Made by a program: the position numbers and the translations under genes
The notes under the pieces: model-generated
Database searches by the model: none
What the model saw: only the letters and a program-made list of their open reading frames with translations
Told to the model about the DNA's origin: nothing
Origin: Candidatus Intricatilinea gracilis
GTDB taxonomy: Bacteria; Pseudomonadota; Gammaproteobacteria; Burkholderiales; Burkholderiaceae_C
Length of the DNA stretch: 64,000 bases
Assembly: GCA_016702605.1 (NCBI GenBank)
Contig: JADJDQ010000003.1
Coordinates: 423,501-487,500, forward strand
Reading direction: 5' to 3'
Shown here: positions 35,799 through 44,105 of the stretch, in pieces
Layout of the letters: every line of letters begins with the position of its first letter
How positions within the stretch are numbered: position 1 is the first letter of the stretch

Positions 35799-36710
35799 AT
35801 GGTCATGTTCAATCAACTGCGCGGCCGCCTGGCCGGCCTGCCGGTGAGCCTGCAGCTCTACGGCGCGTTTGCCTTTCTCCTCCTGTTGACCGGTGTGGTC
35901 GGCGCCTTGTCGCTGACCGCGCTGAGCCGCGTCGACCAGGCGGCCGAGACACTGTCGTCCAAGTGGCTGACGGGTGTGGGCCACCTGGCGCAAACACGCG
36001 CCGCGATGGTCGACACACGCGAGTTCGAGATCAAGCACAGCCGCACCAGCGACCGCAGCTATCACGCCGAATACGAGGACAAGATCGAGGAGGCCAGCCG
36101 CAGTGCCAACGAGGCACTCGCTGCGTACGCAGCGCTCGCGGCGCCCGGCCAGGAACGCGAGTTGTACGACCAGCTGGCGCGCAGCTGGGCCGGCTATGGT
36201 CAGACGCAGGCACAGATCGTCAAGCTCGGCCGCGACCAGCAGCAGCAGGACGCTGCCGACATCAGCGACGGGGCCGGCAGCATGGGCATCGACGACACAC
36301 TCGGGGCGTTGTCCAGAACGACTACAACTTCGCCCAGGGCCGCGTGGGCTCGCGACGACTACCGACAGTCGCGCTGGGGCTGGCGGGTCTGCCGTGGCCG
36401 ACGCGACCTGTTCGACCACCGTCTGGCGCGCGGTGATCGACCTGATGGCCACCTGCCACTGGGCCTACCGCGCCGTGCACAGTGCACAGGCGCCGGAACG
36501 AGATCGCGCCGCGACCAGCGGTGACCGACACGGTGCGCAGCACGCGCCAGCGTGCAGCAGAGCGGCGGCGTCGACCAGGTCGGCCAGGACGCCAGAGGAC
36601 GCGGCGCACCCAGACAACGCCAACCGGTCGAACCAGCGGCAGCGCCCTGCCGGCGGCTGCGGCACAGGCGCAGGCGCAGGCGGTAGGCGGTCTCATTCAA
36701 ACTGGCGGCC
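35799..36710 (+). pseudogene. Decayed methyl-accepting chemotaxis protein
   Basis: The first ~170 codons are intact and typical of a 4HB-type chemoreceptor: a membrane helix (LYGAFAFLLLLTGVVGALSL), then a helical periplasmic bundle (HLAQTRAAMVDTREFEIKHS to WAGYGQTQAQIVKLGRD). Near 36306-36312 the frame breaks: family sequence (QNDYNFAQGRVG) continues in another frame. Further fragments, such as the second membrane region around 36330-36430, are scattered over three frames. A recognisable C-terminal tail (VEPAAALPAAAAQAQAQA) appears at about 36625-36680. The signalling hairpin ([17 protein letters not shown]) is missing altogether, so frameshifts plus a large internal deletion have destroyed the gene. 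Both ends of the original are still detectable. Confidence 0.75.
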
Positions 36711-36817
36711 AGTCCGACAGGCTGAACCGGGCGCGGCGGCTGGCGCCTCGCCACTCTCGCCTCACGCCTTGCGGCTCTCGGCGAATGGCTGACAGGGTTG
36801 CGCCAGTCGGGGGGCGG

Positions 36818-38128
36818 CTATTTCGCCAGGTTGAACATCTGTGCCGGCAACACGGTGACGATCTGCGGGAAGACCCAGATCAGCACCACCGCCGTGGCCA
36901 TCAACAGAAAGAACGGCAGGCTGGCGCGGGCGATGTAGAACATGTCCTTGCCGGTGAGGTTCTGCAGCACGTAGAGGTTGAAGCCCACCGGTGGTGTGAT
37001 CTGCGCCATCTCGACCACCAGCACCGTGAAGATGCCGAACCAGAGCAGGTCGATGCCGGCGGCCTTGACGCTGGGCAGGATGACGGCCGCCGTGAGCACC
37101 ACCATCGAGATGCCGTCGATGAAACAGCCCAGCACCATGAACAGCGCCGTCAACATGGCGATGAGTTGCCAGGGCGCCAGACCCTGTTGGGCGATCCACT
37201 CGGCCAGCGCACGCGGTATGCCGGTGAAACCCATCGAGGCGGTGAGAAAACTCGCCCCCATCAGGATGAAGGTGATCATGCAGCTGGTCTTGACCGCGCC
37301 GGTCACCCCTTCGACGAACACCGCGCGGCTGAGCGAGCTGCTCCAGGCCGACAACATCAGTGCGCCAAGCACGCCGAGCGCGGCGCTTTCGGTGGGTGTG
37401 GCCACACCGGTGTAGATCGAGCCCACCACGGCGGCAATCAGCACCACGGTGGGCAGCAGGTATTTGCCGGCGGCGAGTTTGTCCTCGAGCGACACGGCCG
37501 CCTCACGCGGCGGTTGCAGCTCGGGCCGGGCCAGCGCCCAGATCGCGATGAAACCCGAGAACAGCGCCATCAGCAGCAGGCCGGGCAACACCCCGGCGAC
37601 GAACAGCCGGGCGATCGACACATCGGCCGCCACGCCGTAGACGATCATGATGATCGACGGCGGGATCAGCAGCCCGAGCGTGCCGGCACCGGCGAGTGAC
37701 CCCGCCACCATGGCCGGCTCGTAGCCACGTTTGGTCAGCTCGGGCACGGTCATGCGTCCGATGGTGGCCGCCGTGGCGGCCGACGAGCCCGAGATTGCCG
37801 CGAAGATGCCGCAGCCCAGCACATTGGTGTGCACCAGCCCGCCAGGCAGACGGCCGACCCAGGGCGCCAGGCCGCGAAACATATCCTGCGAGATACGGCT
37901 GCGAAACAGGATCTCGCCCATCCAGATGAACAGCGGCAGCGAGGTGAGCGCCCAGTTGCTGCTGGCGCTCCAGATGGTGGTGGCCATGATCGGACCACTC
38001 GGCGCCTGCGTGAACAGCGCCATGCCCACATAACCGGTGATGAGCAGCACCGGCGCGATCCACACCCCGGCGCCAAGCAACACCAGCAGCACCAGCAGCA
38101 GCCAGCTCGATTCGGCGAGGATGCTCAT
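36818..38128 (-). CDS. dctM: TRAP transporter large permease (DctM-type)
   Basis: A 436-residue inner-membrane protein with about 12 hydrophobic helices, the main sodium-driven channel subunit of a TRAP transporter. Family motifs include GCGIFAAISGSSAATAATIG, TLGLLIPPSIIMIVYGV, YTGVATPTESAALGVLGAL and AQITPPVGFNLYVLQ. ATG 38128 starts seven bases after the dctQ stop. It is the last gene of a dctP-dctQ-dctM operon on the minus strand. The substrate is unknown; carboxylates are usual for the family. Confidence 0.95.
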   Translation of the reverse strand: MSILAESSWLLLVLLVLLGAGVWIAPVLLITGYVGMALFTQAPSGPIMATTIWSASSNWALTSLPLFIWMGEILFRSRISQDMFRGLAPWVGRLPGGLVHTNVLGCGIFAAISGSSAATAATIGRMTVPELTKRGYEPAMVAGSLAGAGTLGLLIPPSIIMIVYGVAADVSIARLFVAGVLPGLLLMALFSGFIAIWALARPELQPPREAAVSLEDKLAAGKYLLPTVVLIAAVVGSIYTGVATPTESAALGVLGALMLSAWSSSLSRAVFVEGVTGAVKTSCMITFILMGASFLTASMGFTGIPRALAEWIAQQGLAPWQLIAMLTALFMVLGCFIDGISMVVLTAAVILPSVKAAGIDLLWFGIFTVLVVEMAQITPPVGFNLYVLQNLTGKDMFYIARASLPFFLLMATAVVLIWVFPQIVTVLPAQMFNLAK

Positions 38129-38135
38129 GGGCGTC

Positions 38136-38660
38136 TCACAACTCGCTCGCCGCCCGTTCGACCGCCGAGCCGCTGGCAGCCGGCACATCGGCCCGGCCGC
38201 CGAGGGCATCGAACAGCGATTCACCCACCGCCAGACACATCAGCAGCAGGCCGGCGACCATGCCGAGCTGCGGTATCCACAGCGGGATGGGCAGCAGGCC
38301 TTGCGACAGGTCGTTCATGCTGTAGCTCTCGCGCACGAACCGCACGCTGTAGACGGTGAAGTAGGCGCAGGCCGTCAGCGTGATGACCAGCGCGAGGCGC
38401 TGCATCCAGCGCCCGGCGGCACCGGGCAGGCGCGCCACGATCAGCTCCATGCGTACATGGCCGCCGGATCGCCAGGTGACGGCCAGGCCCAGAAAGGCCG
38501 AGCCGGCCATGCAGAAGGTGGCGACCTCGTCCCACGAATGGGCCGGCAGGCCGAGCAGGCGCAGCACGATGGGCACGAGCGTGAGCACCGCCACCGCCAC
38601 CAGCAACACACCGGCCAGCACGGCGCCGACCAGGTGCAGCCGGTTCAGCCAGATCCGCAC
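38136..38660 (-). CDS. dctQ: TRAP transporter small permease (DctQ-type)
   Basis: A 174-residue protein with four membrane helices (about 10-30, 45-65, 85-107 and 125-146), the small permease subunit of the TRAP system. The loop WDEVATFCMAGSAFLGLAVTWR and GGHVRMELIV are typical of DctQ. It starts with GTG at 38660, nine bases after the dctP stop, with AAGG upstream. Confidence 0.93.
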   Translation of the reverse strand: MRIWLNRLHLVGAVLAGVLLVAVAVLTLVPIVLRLLGLPAHSWDEVATFCMAGSAFLGLAVTWRSGGHVRMELIVARLPGAAGRWMQRLALVITLTACAYFTVYSVRFVRESYSMNDLSQGLLPIPLWIPQLGMVAGLLLMCLAVGESLFDALGGRADVPAASGSAVERAASEL

Positions 38661-38669
38661 CCGGCAGCC

Positions 38670-39650
38670 TTACTTGCGCAAGCCGGCCAGGATGGCCTCA
38701 CCGTCGGCGCCAGCGCGTTTGACCCATTCGTCGGCCATCTGTTTGCCGATGGCGGCCAGTTCGGCCTTCATCTTGGCGCTGGGCTTGAGCACCTTGATGC
38801 CCTTGTCGGCCATGATCTTCACGACGCGGTCGTTCTCGGCCAGCGAGGCGTCCCAGCCGCGCTTCTCGGCACGCGCCGCAGCGTCGAGCACCACCTTCTG
38901 GGTGGCGGCGTCGAGCTTGGCGAGTGCCTCCTTGTTCACGATCACCAGGTTCTGCGGCAGGAAGGCCTGCACGTCGTAGTAGTGGGTCAGGTAGTCCCAG
39001 GCCTGTGTATCGACGCCGGTGGAGCCCGAGGTGATCATGGCGTCGACCAGCCCGGTGCGGAAGGCCTGCGGCACCTCGGGGCTCTGCACCGTGGTGGGCA
39101 CCGCGCCCATCAGCTCGGCAAACCGCGCCGTCGTGGGGCTGTAGGTGCGGAACTTGGTGCCCTTCAGATCACTCACCGACTCGAGCGGCTTCTTGGCATA
39201 GATGCCCTGCGGCGGCCAGGCCACCGAAAACAGCAGCGTGATGCCCTGGCCGTCCAGGCGTTTGACGAGCGCGGGTTTGGCGACGCCCCACAACTTGCCC
39301 GCCTCGACGTAGCTGTCCGCCAGGAAGGGGTTGGAGTCGAAGGCGTAGAGCGGGCTCTCGTTGGCCTGCACCGAACTCAGCAGTTCACCGATCGGCACCT
39401 GGCCGGTCTGCACCGCACGTTTGATCTCGGGGTGCTTGATGAGTGAGCCGTTGCTGTGCACCGTGATCGCGAGTTTTCCGCCGCTTTGTGCGCCCACCTC
39501 GTCGGCGAACTGGCGGATGTTCTTGGTGTGGAAATTGGTCTCGGGATAGGGCGTGGGCATATCCCACTTGGTCTGCGCCAGGGCGGCGCTGCCGGCCAGC
39601 GCCACGGCGGCGGTGGCAAGCAGCTTGAACATCGGATTCAAGATCTTCAC
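38670..39650 (-). CDS. dctP: TRAP transporter solute-binding protein (DctP-type)
   Basis: A 326-residue periplasmic receptor. A signal peptide (MFKLLATAAVALAGSAALAQ) is followed by the DctP fold, with FADEVGAQSGGKLAITVHSN, PIGELLSSVQANESPLYAFD, LKGTKFRTYSPTTARFAELM (the conserved Arg that binds the substrate carboxylate lies in KFRTYSP) and TSGSTGVDTQAWDYLTHYYD. I chose GTG 39650 because GGAG lies seven bases upstream; the first internal ATG would start inside the signal sequence at MFKLL. First gene of the TRAP operon. Confidence 0.93.
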   Translation of the reverse strand: MKILNPMFKLLATAAVALAGSAALAQTKWDMPTPYPETNFHTKNIRQFADEVGAQSGGKLAITVHSNGSLIKHPEIKRAVQTGQVPIGELLSSVQANESPLYAFDSNPFLADSYVEAGKLWGVAKPALVKRLDGQGITLLFSVAWPPQGIYAKKPLESVSDLKGTKFRTYSPTTARFAELMGAVPTTVQSPEVPQAFRTGLVDAMITSGSTGVDTQAWDYLTHYYDVQAFLPQNLVIVNKEALAKLDAATQKVVLDAAARAEKRGWDASLAENDRVVKIMADKGIKVLKPSAKMKAELAAIGKQMADEWVKRAGADGEAILAGLRK

Positions 39651-39812
39651 GGGCAACTCCTGCGGGGGGTGGGACGGCGAGGTGCCGGCCGCGCCAGGCG
39701 CGCGACCGTCCGAGGCCAATGGCCCTGAACACCGGCAAGCAAGCATCTTGCCGGCTGGCCCCCTGCAGTCGGCTAGGTAGATGCCCGGGCGCCGCCGCGG
39801 CGCTGCGCCAGC

Positions 39813-40643
39813 TCAGTGCGACAGCAGCGTGCAGCGGTCGGCACGCAGCAGCAGGTCACGCGTGACACCACCGAGCACCCACTCGCGCAGGCGGCCGTGG
39901 CCGTAACCACCGGCGACGATGAGGTCGGCGCCCTGGTCCTGGGCCAGCGTGTAGATGGCCTCGGCGTCGTCCTTGATGCTGGGCGCCACCAGCGGGGTGG
40001 CGTCGATGTGATGGGCCGCCAGCCAGGCCACGACATCGGCGACACGGGTGCGTGCATCGGCCATGTCCGCCTCATCGGCAACCTCGACCACGCTGACCTT
40101 GGCCATACGTGCCAGCAGCGGCAGGGCATCGAAGACGGCACGGCGCGCCTCGCGGCTGTTGTTGCTGGCCACCAGCGCATGGTCGAAACGCAGGGGCATG
40201 CCGGCGGTCGGCACCACCAGCACGGGCCGGCCGGCCTGCAACACGAGTGAGCCGGTGTCGACCGCATGGCTGGCGTCGAACAAGTCACCCTTGACGGCGG
40301 CGGTGAGGATCAGATCGGCGGCACCTGCCTGATGTGCGATGAAGTCGACCAGCGGTGTGTAGTCGCAGGTCGAGCGCCAGCTTAGCGGTCCGGCGACGCG
40401 GCCCTGCAGGGCCGCGCGGAACTCGGCCTCGGCAACCTCGGTCTCTTGCGCCAGTTGCCGGCATTCGGCAACGATCAGCGCACCGTCGATGTAGCCGTCT
40501 CCCGCCACAAAAGCCGCCGGCTTGCAGGCCGACACACCGATCACACCGGCCTGGAACCGTTCGGCCAGATCGGCCGCCAGCGTCAGCAAGGCGGCGTTGC
40601 TGCGGCCAAGTTCGAGATGCAGCATCAAGGTGGCGTAACTCAT
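39813..40643 (-). CDS. Tandem universal stress protein
   Basis: A 276-residue cytoplasmic protein with two Usp domains. The N-terminal half (MSYATLMLHLELGRSN, ADLAERFQAGVIGVSA) is more diverged; the C-terminal half ends with the ATP-binding glycine loop GGYGHGRLREWVLGGVTRDL. Such proteins bind ATP and support survival of stress, often in relation to anaerobiosis or starvation. It is co-directional with the TRAP operon and upstream of it by 160 bases, but no direct link is evident. Confidence 0.9.
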   Translation of the reverse strand: MSYATLMLHLELGRSNAALLTLAADLAERFQAGVIGVSACKPAAFVAGDGYIDGALIVAECRQLAQETEVAEAEFRAALQGRVAGPLSWRSTCDYTPLVDFIAHQAGAADLILTAAVKGDLFDASHAVDTGSLVLQAGRPVLVVPTAGMPLRFDHALVASNNSREARRAVFDALPLLARMAKVSVVEVADEADMADARTRVADVVAWLAAHHIDATPLVAPSIKDDAEAIYTLAQDQGADLIVAGGYGHGRLREWVLGGVTRDLLLRADRCTLLSH

Positions 40644-40850
40644 GGCGTGCTCCTGGCGGTTGATTGGGGCTGTGCAACGACGGCAGACTTGCGCCCGGTC
40701 GCCCGGGCGGGCGTCACCCCGGCGACGGACGACGAGCCGGGGCAATGCCTGCCGGCATGGTGTCCGAATGATGCGCGCGCCCGAGCCACCGATCTGTGCG
40801 CCGCGACATCAAGCGGTCACGGCCACCACGCATGGCAGACTGGCGCCGCC

Positions 40851-41846
40851 ATGCCCTTGTCCGCGCCTTCGCCCTGGCCATCACCGCCGCCAACACCATC
40901 ACCCGTGCAGCCGCGCCTGCGACCGCTGGGCGACTTGCCACTGGCGCGGCTGGCGCGGCTGCGTGGTGTACTCACCGACATCGACGACACCCTCACCCGC
41001 GACGGCGCGATCGAACCCGAAGCCCTGACCGCGCTGCGGGCACTGGGCGACGCGGGTGTGCCTGTGATCGCCATCACCGGCCGGCCGGCCGGCTGGAGTG
41101 AGCCCATGGTGCGTGCCTGGCCGGTGCTGGCCATCGTGGCCGAAAACGGCGCCGTGATGCTGCGGCGCGGCGCGGATGAATCGAACGGCCATGGGCGGTG
41201 CTGCGGCGAGACGCAGGTGCAGGTGCAGCCACACTGCCCCGGCGAACCGCCGGCGGGGTCACACGACCCGGGCGGGCGACAGGGCGGACTGCGCGTCGAT
41301 TTCACCGTCGACGCTGCCACTCGTGCGGCCAACTGGCAAAAGCTGCAGGCCTGTGCGGCCGACATCGTGGCGCACATCCCCGGCGCCGTGCAGGCGCGGG
41401 ACAGCGCCGGGCGACTCACCGACATCGCCATCGACCACAGCGAGTTCACGCAGCTGGGCGACCAAGCCATCGACGCCGTGGTGGCAACCATGCGCGCCCA
41501 CGGCCTGACCGCCACGGTGAGCTCGATCCACATCAACGGCTGGATCGGCGGACACAACAAGCTCAGCGCAGCACACTGGGCCGTGCAGGCTTGCCTGGGC
41601 ATCGACTTTGTCGCCGAGGACTGGGTCTACGTCGGCGACTCGACCAACGACCAGCTCATGTTCGAGCATGTGCCACTGAGTGTGGGGGTGGCCAACGTGG
41701 CGCGCTTCGTGCCGGTGATGACGACGCTGCCGGGCTGGGTGACCCAGGCCGAACGCGGTCAGGGATTTGCCGAATTGGCAGTGCGCGTGCTGGCAGCGTG
41801 CCGCGCGGGAGCACATCCAGCTACGCCCGACGACCAACGAGGCTGA
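40851..41846 (+). CDS. HAD-superfamily phosphatase (Cof/MPGP-like)
   Basis: A 331-residue HAD hydrolase. After a Pro/Ser-rich N-terminus of about 25 residues, motif I is GVLTDIDDTLTRDG (nucleophile Asp), motif II PVIAITGRPAGW, and motif IV YVGDSTNDQLMFEH; the cap lies between II and III. The layout resembles the IIB subfamily (sugar-phosphate phosphatases such as mannosyl-3-phosphoglycerate or trehalose phosphatases), but the substrate is undetermined. ATG 40851 was chosen; the open frame continues upstream without family sequence. A Cys/His-rich insertion (GRCCGETQVQVQPHCPGE) in the cap is unusual. Confidence 0.85.
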   Translation: MPLSAPSPWPSPPPTPSPVQPRLRPLGDLPLARLARLRGVLTDIDDTLTRDGAIEPEALTALRALGDAGVPVIAITGRPAGWSEPMVRAWPVLAIVAENGAVMLRRGADESNGHGRCCGETQVQVQPHCPGEPPAGSHDPGGRQGGLRVDFTVDAATRAANWQKLQACAADIVAHIPGAVQARDSAGRLTDIAIDHSEFTQLGDQAIDAVVATMRAHGLTATVSSIHINGWIGGHNKLSAAHWAVQACLGIDFVAEDWVYVGDSTNDQLMFEHVPLSVGVANVARFVPVMTTLPGWVTQAERGQGFAELAVRVLAACRAGAHPATPDDQRG

Positions 41847-41916
41847 GCCCCCGGCGTCCGTCTAGCGACAGCGAGCAGGTCGACGATCGGCCGGCGGGAC
41901 CGCCACACGATGTGGT

Positions 41917-43008
41917 TCAGCCCAGCCCCAGGAAGTGGTGCAGGTGGTCGAGTTCGGCGTCGAGCGCCTGGTCGAACGCGGGGTCGGCGGGGCGCTGTTG
42001 CACATAGCCCAGCTCGGGCACCAGCCGGCCGGCCTGCACCTTCAGATTGGCCCAGCCGATGACCTGGTCGCGCCACAGCAGCGGCAGCGCGTAGTGGCCG
42101 CGCTGGCGCTGGGCGGCGGGCACATAGGCCTCGAAACGATAGGACCAGCCCCAGAAGAGTTCGAAGCGGCGGCGGTCCCAGACCACCGGGTCGAAGGGCG
42201 CAAGCAGGCAGACCCGCTCCGGCTCGTGGCGGCGGCAACGCGCCGGGTCCTCACCCGCGGGCCAGTACCAGCGCAGGCCGTCGACCTCGGCGCCGGGCCA
42301 GCGCGCCTGCGCCCGCTGCAGGGTGGCCGCACGCAGGTGGCGCCATTGCGGTACGCCGCCGCCCAGCAGCAGGCTCAGCAGCTGGTTCAGGCCGGGTGCG
42401 GGCAGCGGGGCGTAGGTCTGCAGGATCAGGTCGGCCAGGGTGTCGAGCGCGACCAGCGGGTCGACCGGCTCTTGGCCCGGCGATGACGACTCGCGCACCG
42501 CGTACAGGCGCGTGCCGCCTTCGCGCCGGGCGACACGCAGCAGACCGCGGTAGTGCAGGCCATCGAGCAGCTCGGTGCTGGCACGTGTGCGCCCGCCGAA
42601 CCAGTTGCCCACCGTGCCGTGGTCGAAGTGGGCGTCGACCTCGCGCGGATGCGCGACGCCGCGCTGGCGCACGAAGTCATGCACCGCGCGGGCCTGCTGC
42701 CAGCGGGCGTCATCCCAGGTGTGGCGCGGTTCGCGTGGATGCAGCAGGGCCTGCGCCTGGCGCGGCACATAGCCGTAGTTGACGAGGAAGTCTTCCTCGA
42801 CCGCCAGCGCCGGGTAGCGCTGCTCCAGCTCGCCGGCACGGTAGTCGCGCACACGGTGACGCAGCGTCAGGTCCTGCGCCTTGGCCGGAGCGCGCAGCGG
42901 GTCGGCCTGCACGAAGCCCAGGCGCCGCAGGGCGGCCGGCAGTGTGGTGGGGGCGAAGAGACTGCGCGCCAGGGCGTGGCGGCGCAGTTGCTCCAGGCGC
43001 AGGCTCAT
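41917..43008 (-). CDS. YcaQ/AlkX-family winged-helix DNA glycosylase
   Basis: A 363-residue protein of the HTH_42 family, whose characterised members (YcaQ/AlkX, AlkZ) are DNA glycosylases that unhook interstrand crosslinks or remove alkylated bases. The catalytic Q-x-D/Q-type motif appears in GFVQADPLRAPAKAQDL near residue 35. The body has three winged-helix modules, with LVNYGYVPRQAQALL and the C-terminal LAPFDPVVWDRRRFELFW typical of the family. ATG 43008 (MSLRLEQLRRHALARS) was chosen. It is followed upstream by the metK remnant, with no operon partner. Confidence 0.88.
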   Translation of the reverse strand: MSLRLEQLRRHALARSLFAPTTLPAALRRLGFVQADPLRAPAKAQDLTLRHRVRDYRAGELEQRYPALAVEEDFLVNYGYVPRQAQALLHPREPRHTWDDARWQQARAVHDFVRQRGVAHPREVDAHFDHGTVGNWFGGRTRASTELLDGLHYRGLLRVARREGGTRLYAVRESSSPGQEPVDPLVALDTLADLILQTYAPLPAPGLNQLLSLLLGGGVPQWRHLRAATLQRAQARWPGAEVDGLRWYWPAGEDPARCRRHEPERVCLLAPFDPVVWDRRRFELFWGWSYRFEAYVPAAQRQRGHYALPLLWRDQVIGWANLKVQAGRLVPELGYVQQRPADPAFDQALDAELDHLHHFLGLG

Positions 43009-43057
43009 CGGCGCGCCTCGGGTCGATCGACTCCCAAGCGCGACCAGCGCGGGCATG

Positions 43058-43243
43058 CAGGTCGGCAGCCGCGCGCGGCGTCGCGGCGGTGTCGGTGCGC
43101 TCCGAGGTGGACTCGGGCTCCTCGCGGCCGAAGCGGCGGTAAACGGTGGTCTTGCTGCAGATCGGACATGACAGGTCGAGTATCTGGTGGATGACATCGG
43201 GGCGCAGGTCGAAGTACTCGGCTGCCAGCGCCGACGGCTCGTC
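43058..43243 (-). pseudogene. Diverged fragment of the metK 3' end
   Basis: Reading 43243 down to 43058 on the minus strand gives 62 codons that align without gaps to the last 62 residues of the intact MetK encoded at 44068-45249. By my count 38 of 62 residues are identical, including AEYFDLRP (AEVFDLRP in MetK), FGREEPE and SERTD (WERTD). There is no start codon, no rest of the enzyme and no stop at the matching end, so it is a remnant rather than a gene. It has the same orientation as metK and lies on the far side of the MNT-HEPN pair. The reading frame has not been broken. Confidence 0.85.
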
Positions 43244-43286
43244 ATCTGGAACAAGGGCCGAACATCGTGACGTCGATAATCGACCC

Positions 43287-43625
43287 ATGTCCTCCGACTT
43301 GGCCCCACCGCTGATCGCCCACCGCAACGACATCGAGCGGCTGTGCCGCGAACATGGCGTGGCGCGACTGGAAGTGTTCGGCTCGGCCGTCGACGGGCGC
43401 TTCGATCCGGCACGCAGCGACTTCGACTTCATCGCCACCTTCACGCCCGAGGCGCAAGCCACCATCGCCAGCCACTATCTGGGCCTGGCCGATGCGCTGG
43501 AGCAGTTGCTGGGCCGCCGAGTCGACCTGCTAACGGATCAGCCCATCCGCAACCCCTACCTGCGTCGGACGGTGGACGCCAGTCGACGCGATCTGTATGT
43601 CCGAGCGGCTGCCCAAACACCTTGA
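43287..43625 (+). CDS. mntA: MNT nucleotidyltransferase antitoxin (MntA-type)
   Basis: A 112-residue minimal nucleotidyltransferase. The active-site motif is visible as FGSAVDGRFDPARSDFDFIA: Gly-Ser at 32-33 and the metal-binding D45-x-D47 pair, with 11 residues between instead of the more usual 10. In characterised MNT-HEPN pairs the antitoxin adds AMP residues to a tyrosine of the HEPN toxin to silence it. It overlaps the HEPN gene by 29 bases, so the two are translationally coupled. ATG 43287 was chosen as the first start after the metK remnant. Confidence 0.88.
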   Translation: MSSDLAPPLIAHRNDIERLCREHGVARLEVFGSAVDGRFDPARSDFDFIATFTPEAQATIASHYLGLADALEQLLGRRVDLLTDQPIRNPYLRRTVDASRRDLYVRAAAQTP

Positions 43626-43941
43626 GGACGCGCGGTATGCCGCAAGCCTTGCGCTGCGCTTCCTGGGCGGGCGCACGCTGGCGGACTACCGTGAGGACGA
43701 GTACCTGCGCTCGGCGCTGGAGCGGCAGGTCGAGATCGTCGGCGAAGCGTGCCGGCGTGCACCCGACGACACGCCGGATCTGCGGCAGCGGCTGCCCGAC
43801 GCCGCACTGGCGATCGGCATGCGCAACCGCATTGCACACGGCTACGACACGCTCGATCACGCGGTCGTGTTCAACACCGTCGGTCTGAGCTTTGCACCAC
43901 TGATCGAGGCGCTGGAGCGCGAACTGGGCCAGCCGTCATAA
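43597..43941 (+). CDS. hepT: HEPN-family toxin (HepT-like, DUF86)
   Basis: A 114-residue helical HEPN protein, the presumed RNase toxin partner of the MNT gene. The catalytic motif RX4HXY is complete: R76, H81 and Y83 in GMRNRIAHGYD; the tyrosine is the residue modified by the antitoxin in studied systems. The N-terminal helix (PKHLEDARYAASLALRFL) and EYLRSALERQVEIVGEA are typical of DUF86. It overlaps the antitoxin by 29 bases and stops nine bases before the first 47-bp metK-end repeat. Confidence 0.9.
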   Translation: MSERLPKHLEDARYAASLALRFLGGRTLADYREDEYLRSALERQVEIVGEACRRAPDDTPDLRQRLPDAALAIGMRNRIAHGYDTLDHAVVFNTVGLSFAPLIEALERELGQPS

Positions 43942-43949
43942 CCAGCCCA

Positions 43950-43996
43950 GGCGCGGGCTTACAGCCCCGCAGCTGCGCGCAGCTCGGCGACCTTGT
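43950..43996. repeat. 47-bp direct repeat, copy 1 (duplicate of the metK 3' end)
   Basis: Identical over 47 bases to 44059-44105, which spans the metK stop codon and its last 12 codons. It begins nine bases after the HEPN stop. Similarity continues weakly beyond the perfect block (TGCGCTC follows in both), so this copy probably derives from a longer metK end. Confidence 0.95.
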
Positions 43997-44058
43997 GGTC
44001 TGCGCTCACTTCGCTGCGCGATATGGGCTTCGCCCCAAGGTCGCCGGCCCGCCGCGCG

Positions 44059-44105
44059 GGCGCGGGCTTACAGCCCCGCAGCTGCGCGCAGCTCGGCGAC
44101 CTTGT
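44059..44105. repeat. 47-bp direct repeat, copy 2 (metK 3' end)
   Basis: The resident copy, covering the last 12 codons and stop of metK plus nine bases beyond. It is separated from copy 1 by 62 bases. Within this spacer AAGGTCGCCG (44037-44046) is the inverse of CGGCGACCTT (43985-43994) in copy 1, so a 10-bp stem can form across the junction. Confidence 0.95.

Noticed and set aside
42710..43465. A 251-codon minus-strand open frame joining the MNT antisense strand, the metK remnant and the YcaQ region
   Set aside because: Only the central 62 codons resemble a protein (MetK end); the two flanks are antisense or out-of-frame shadows of real genes, so it is not one gene.
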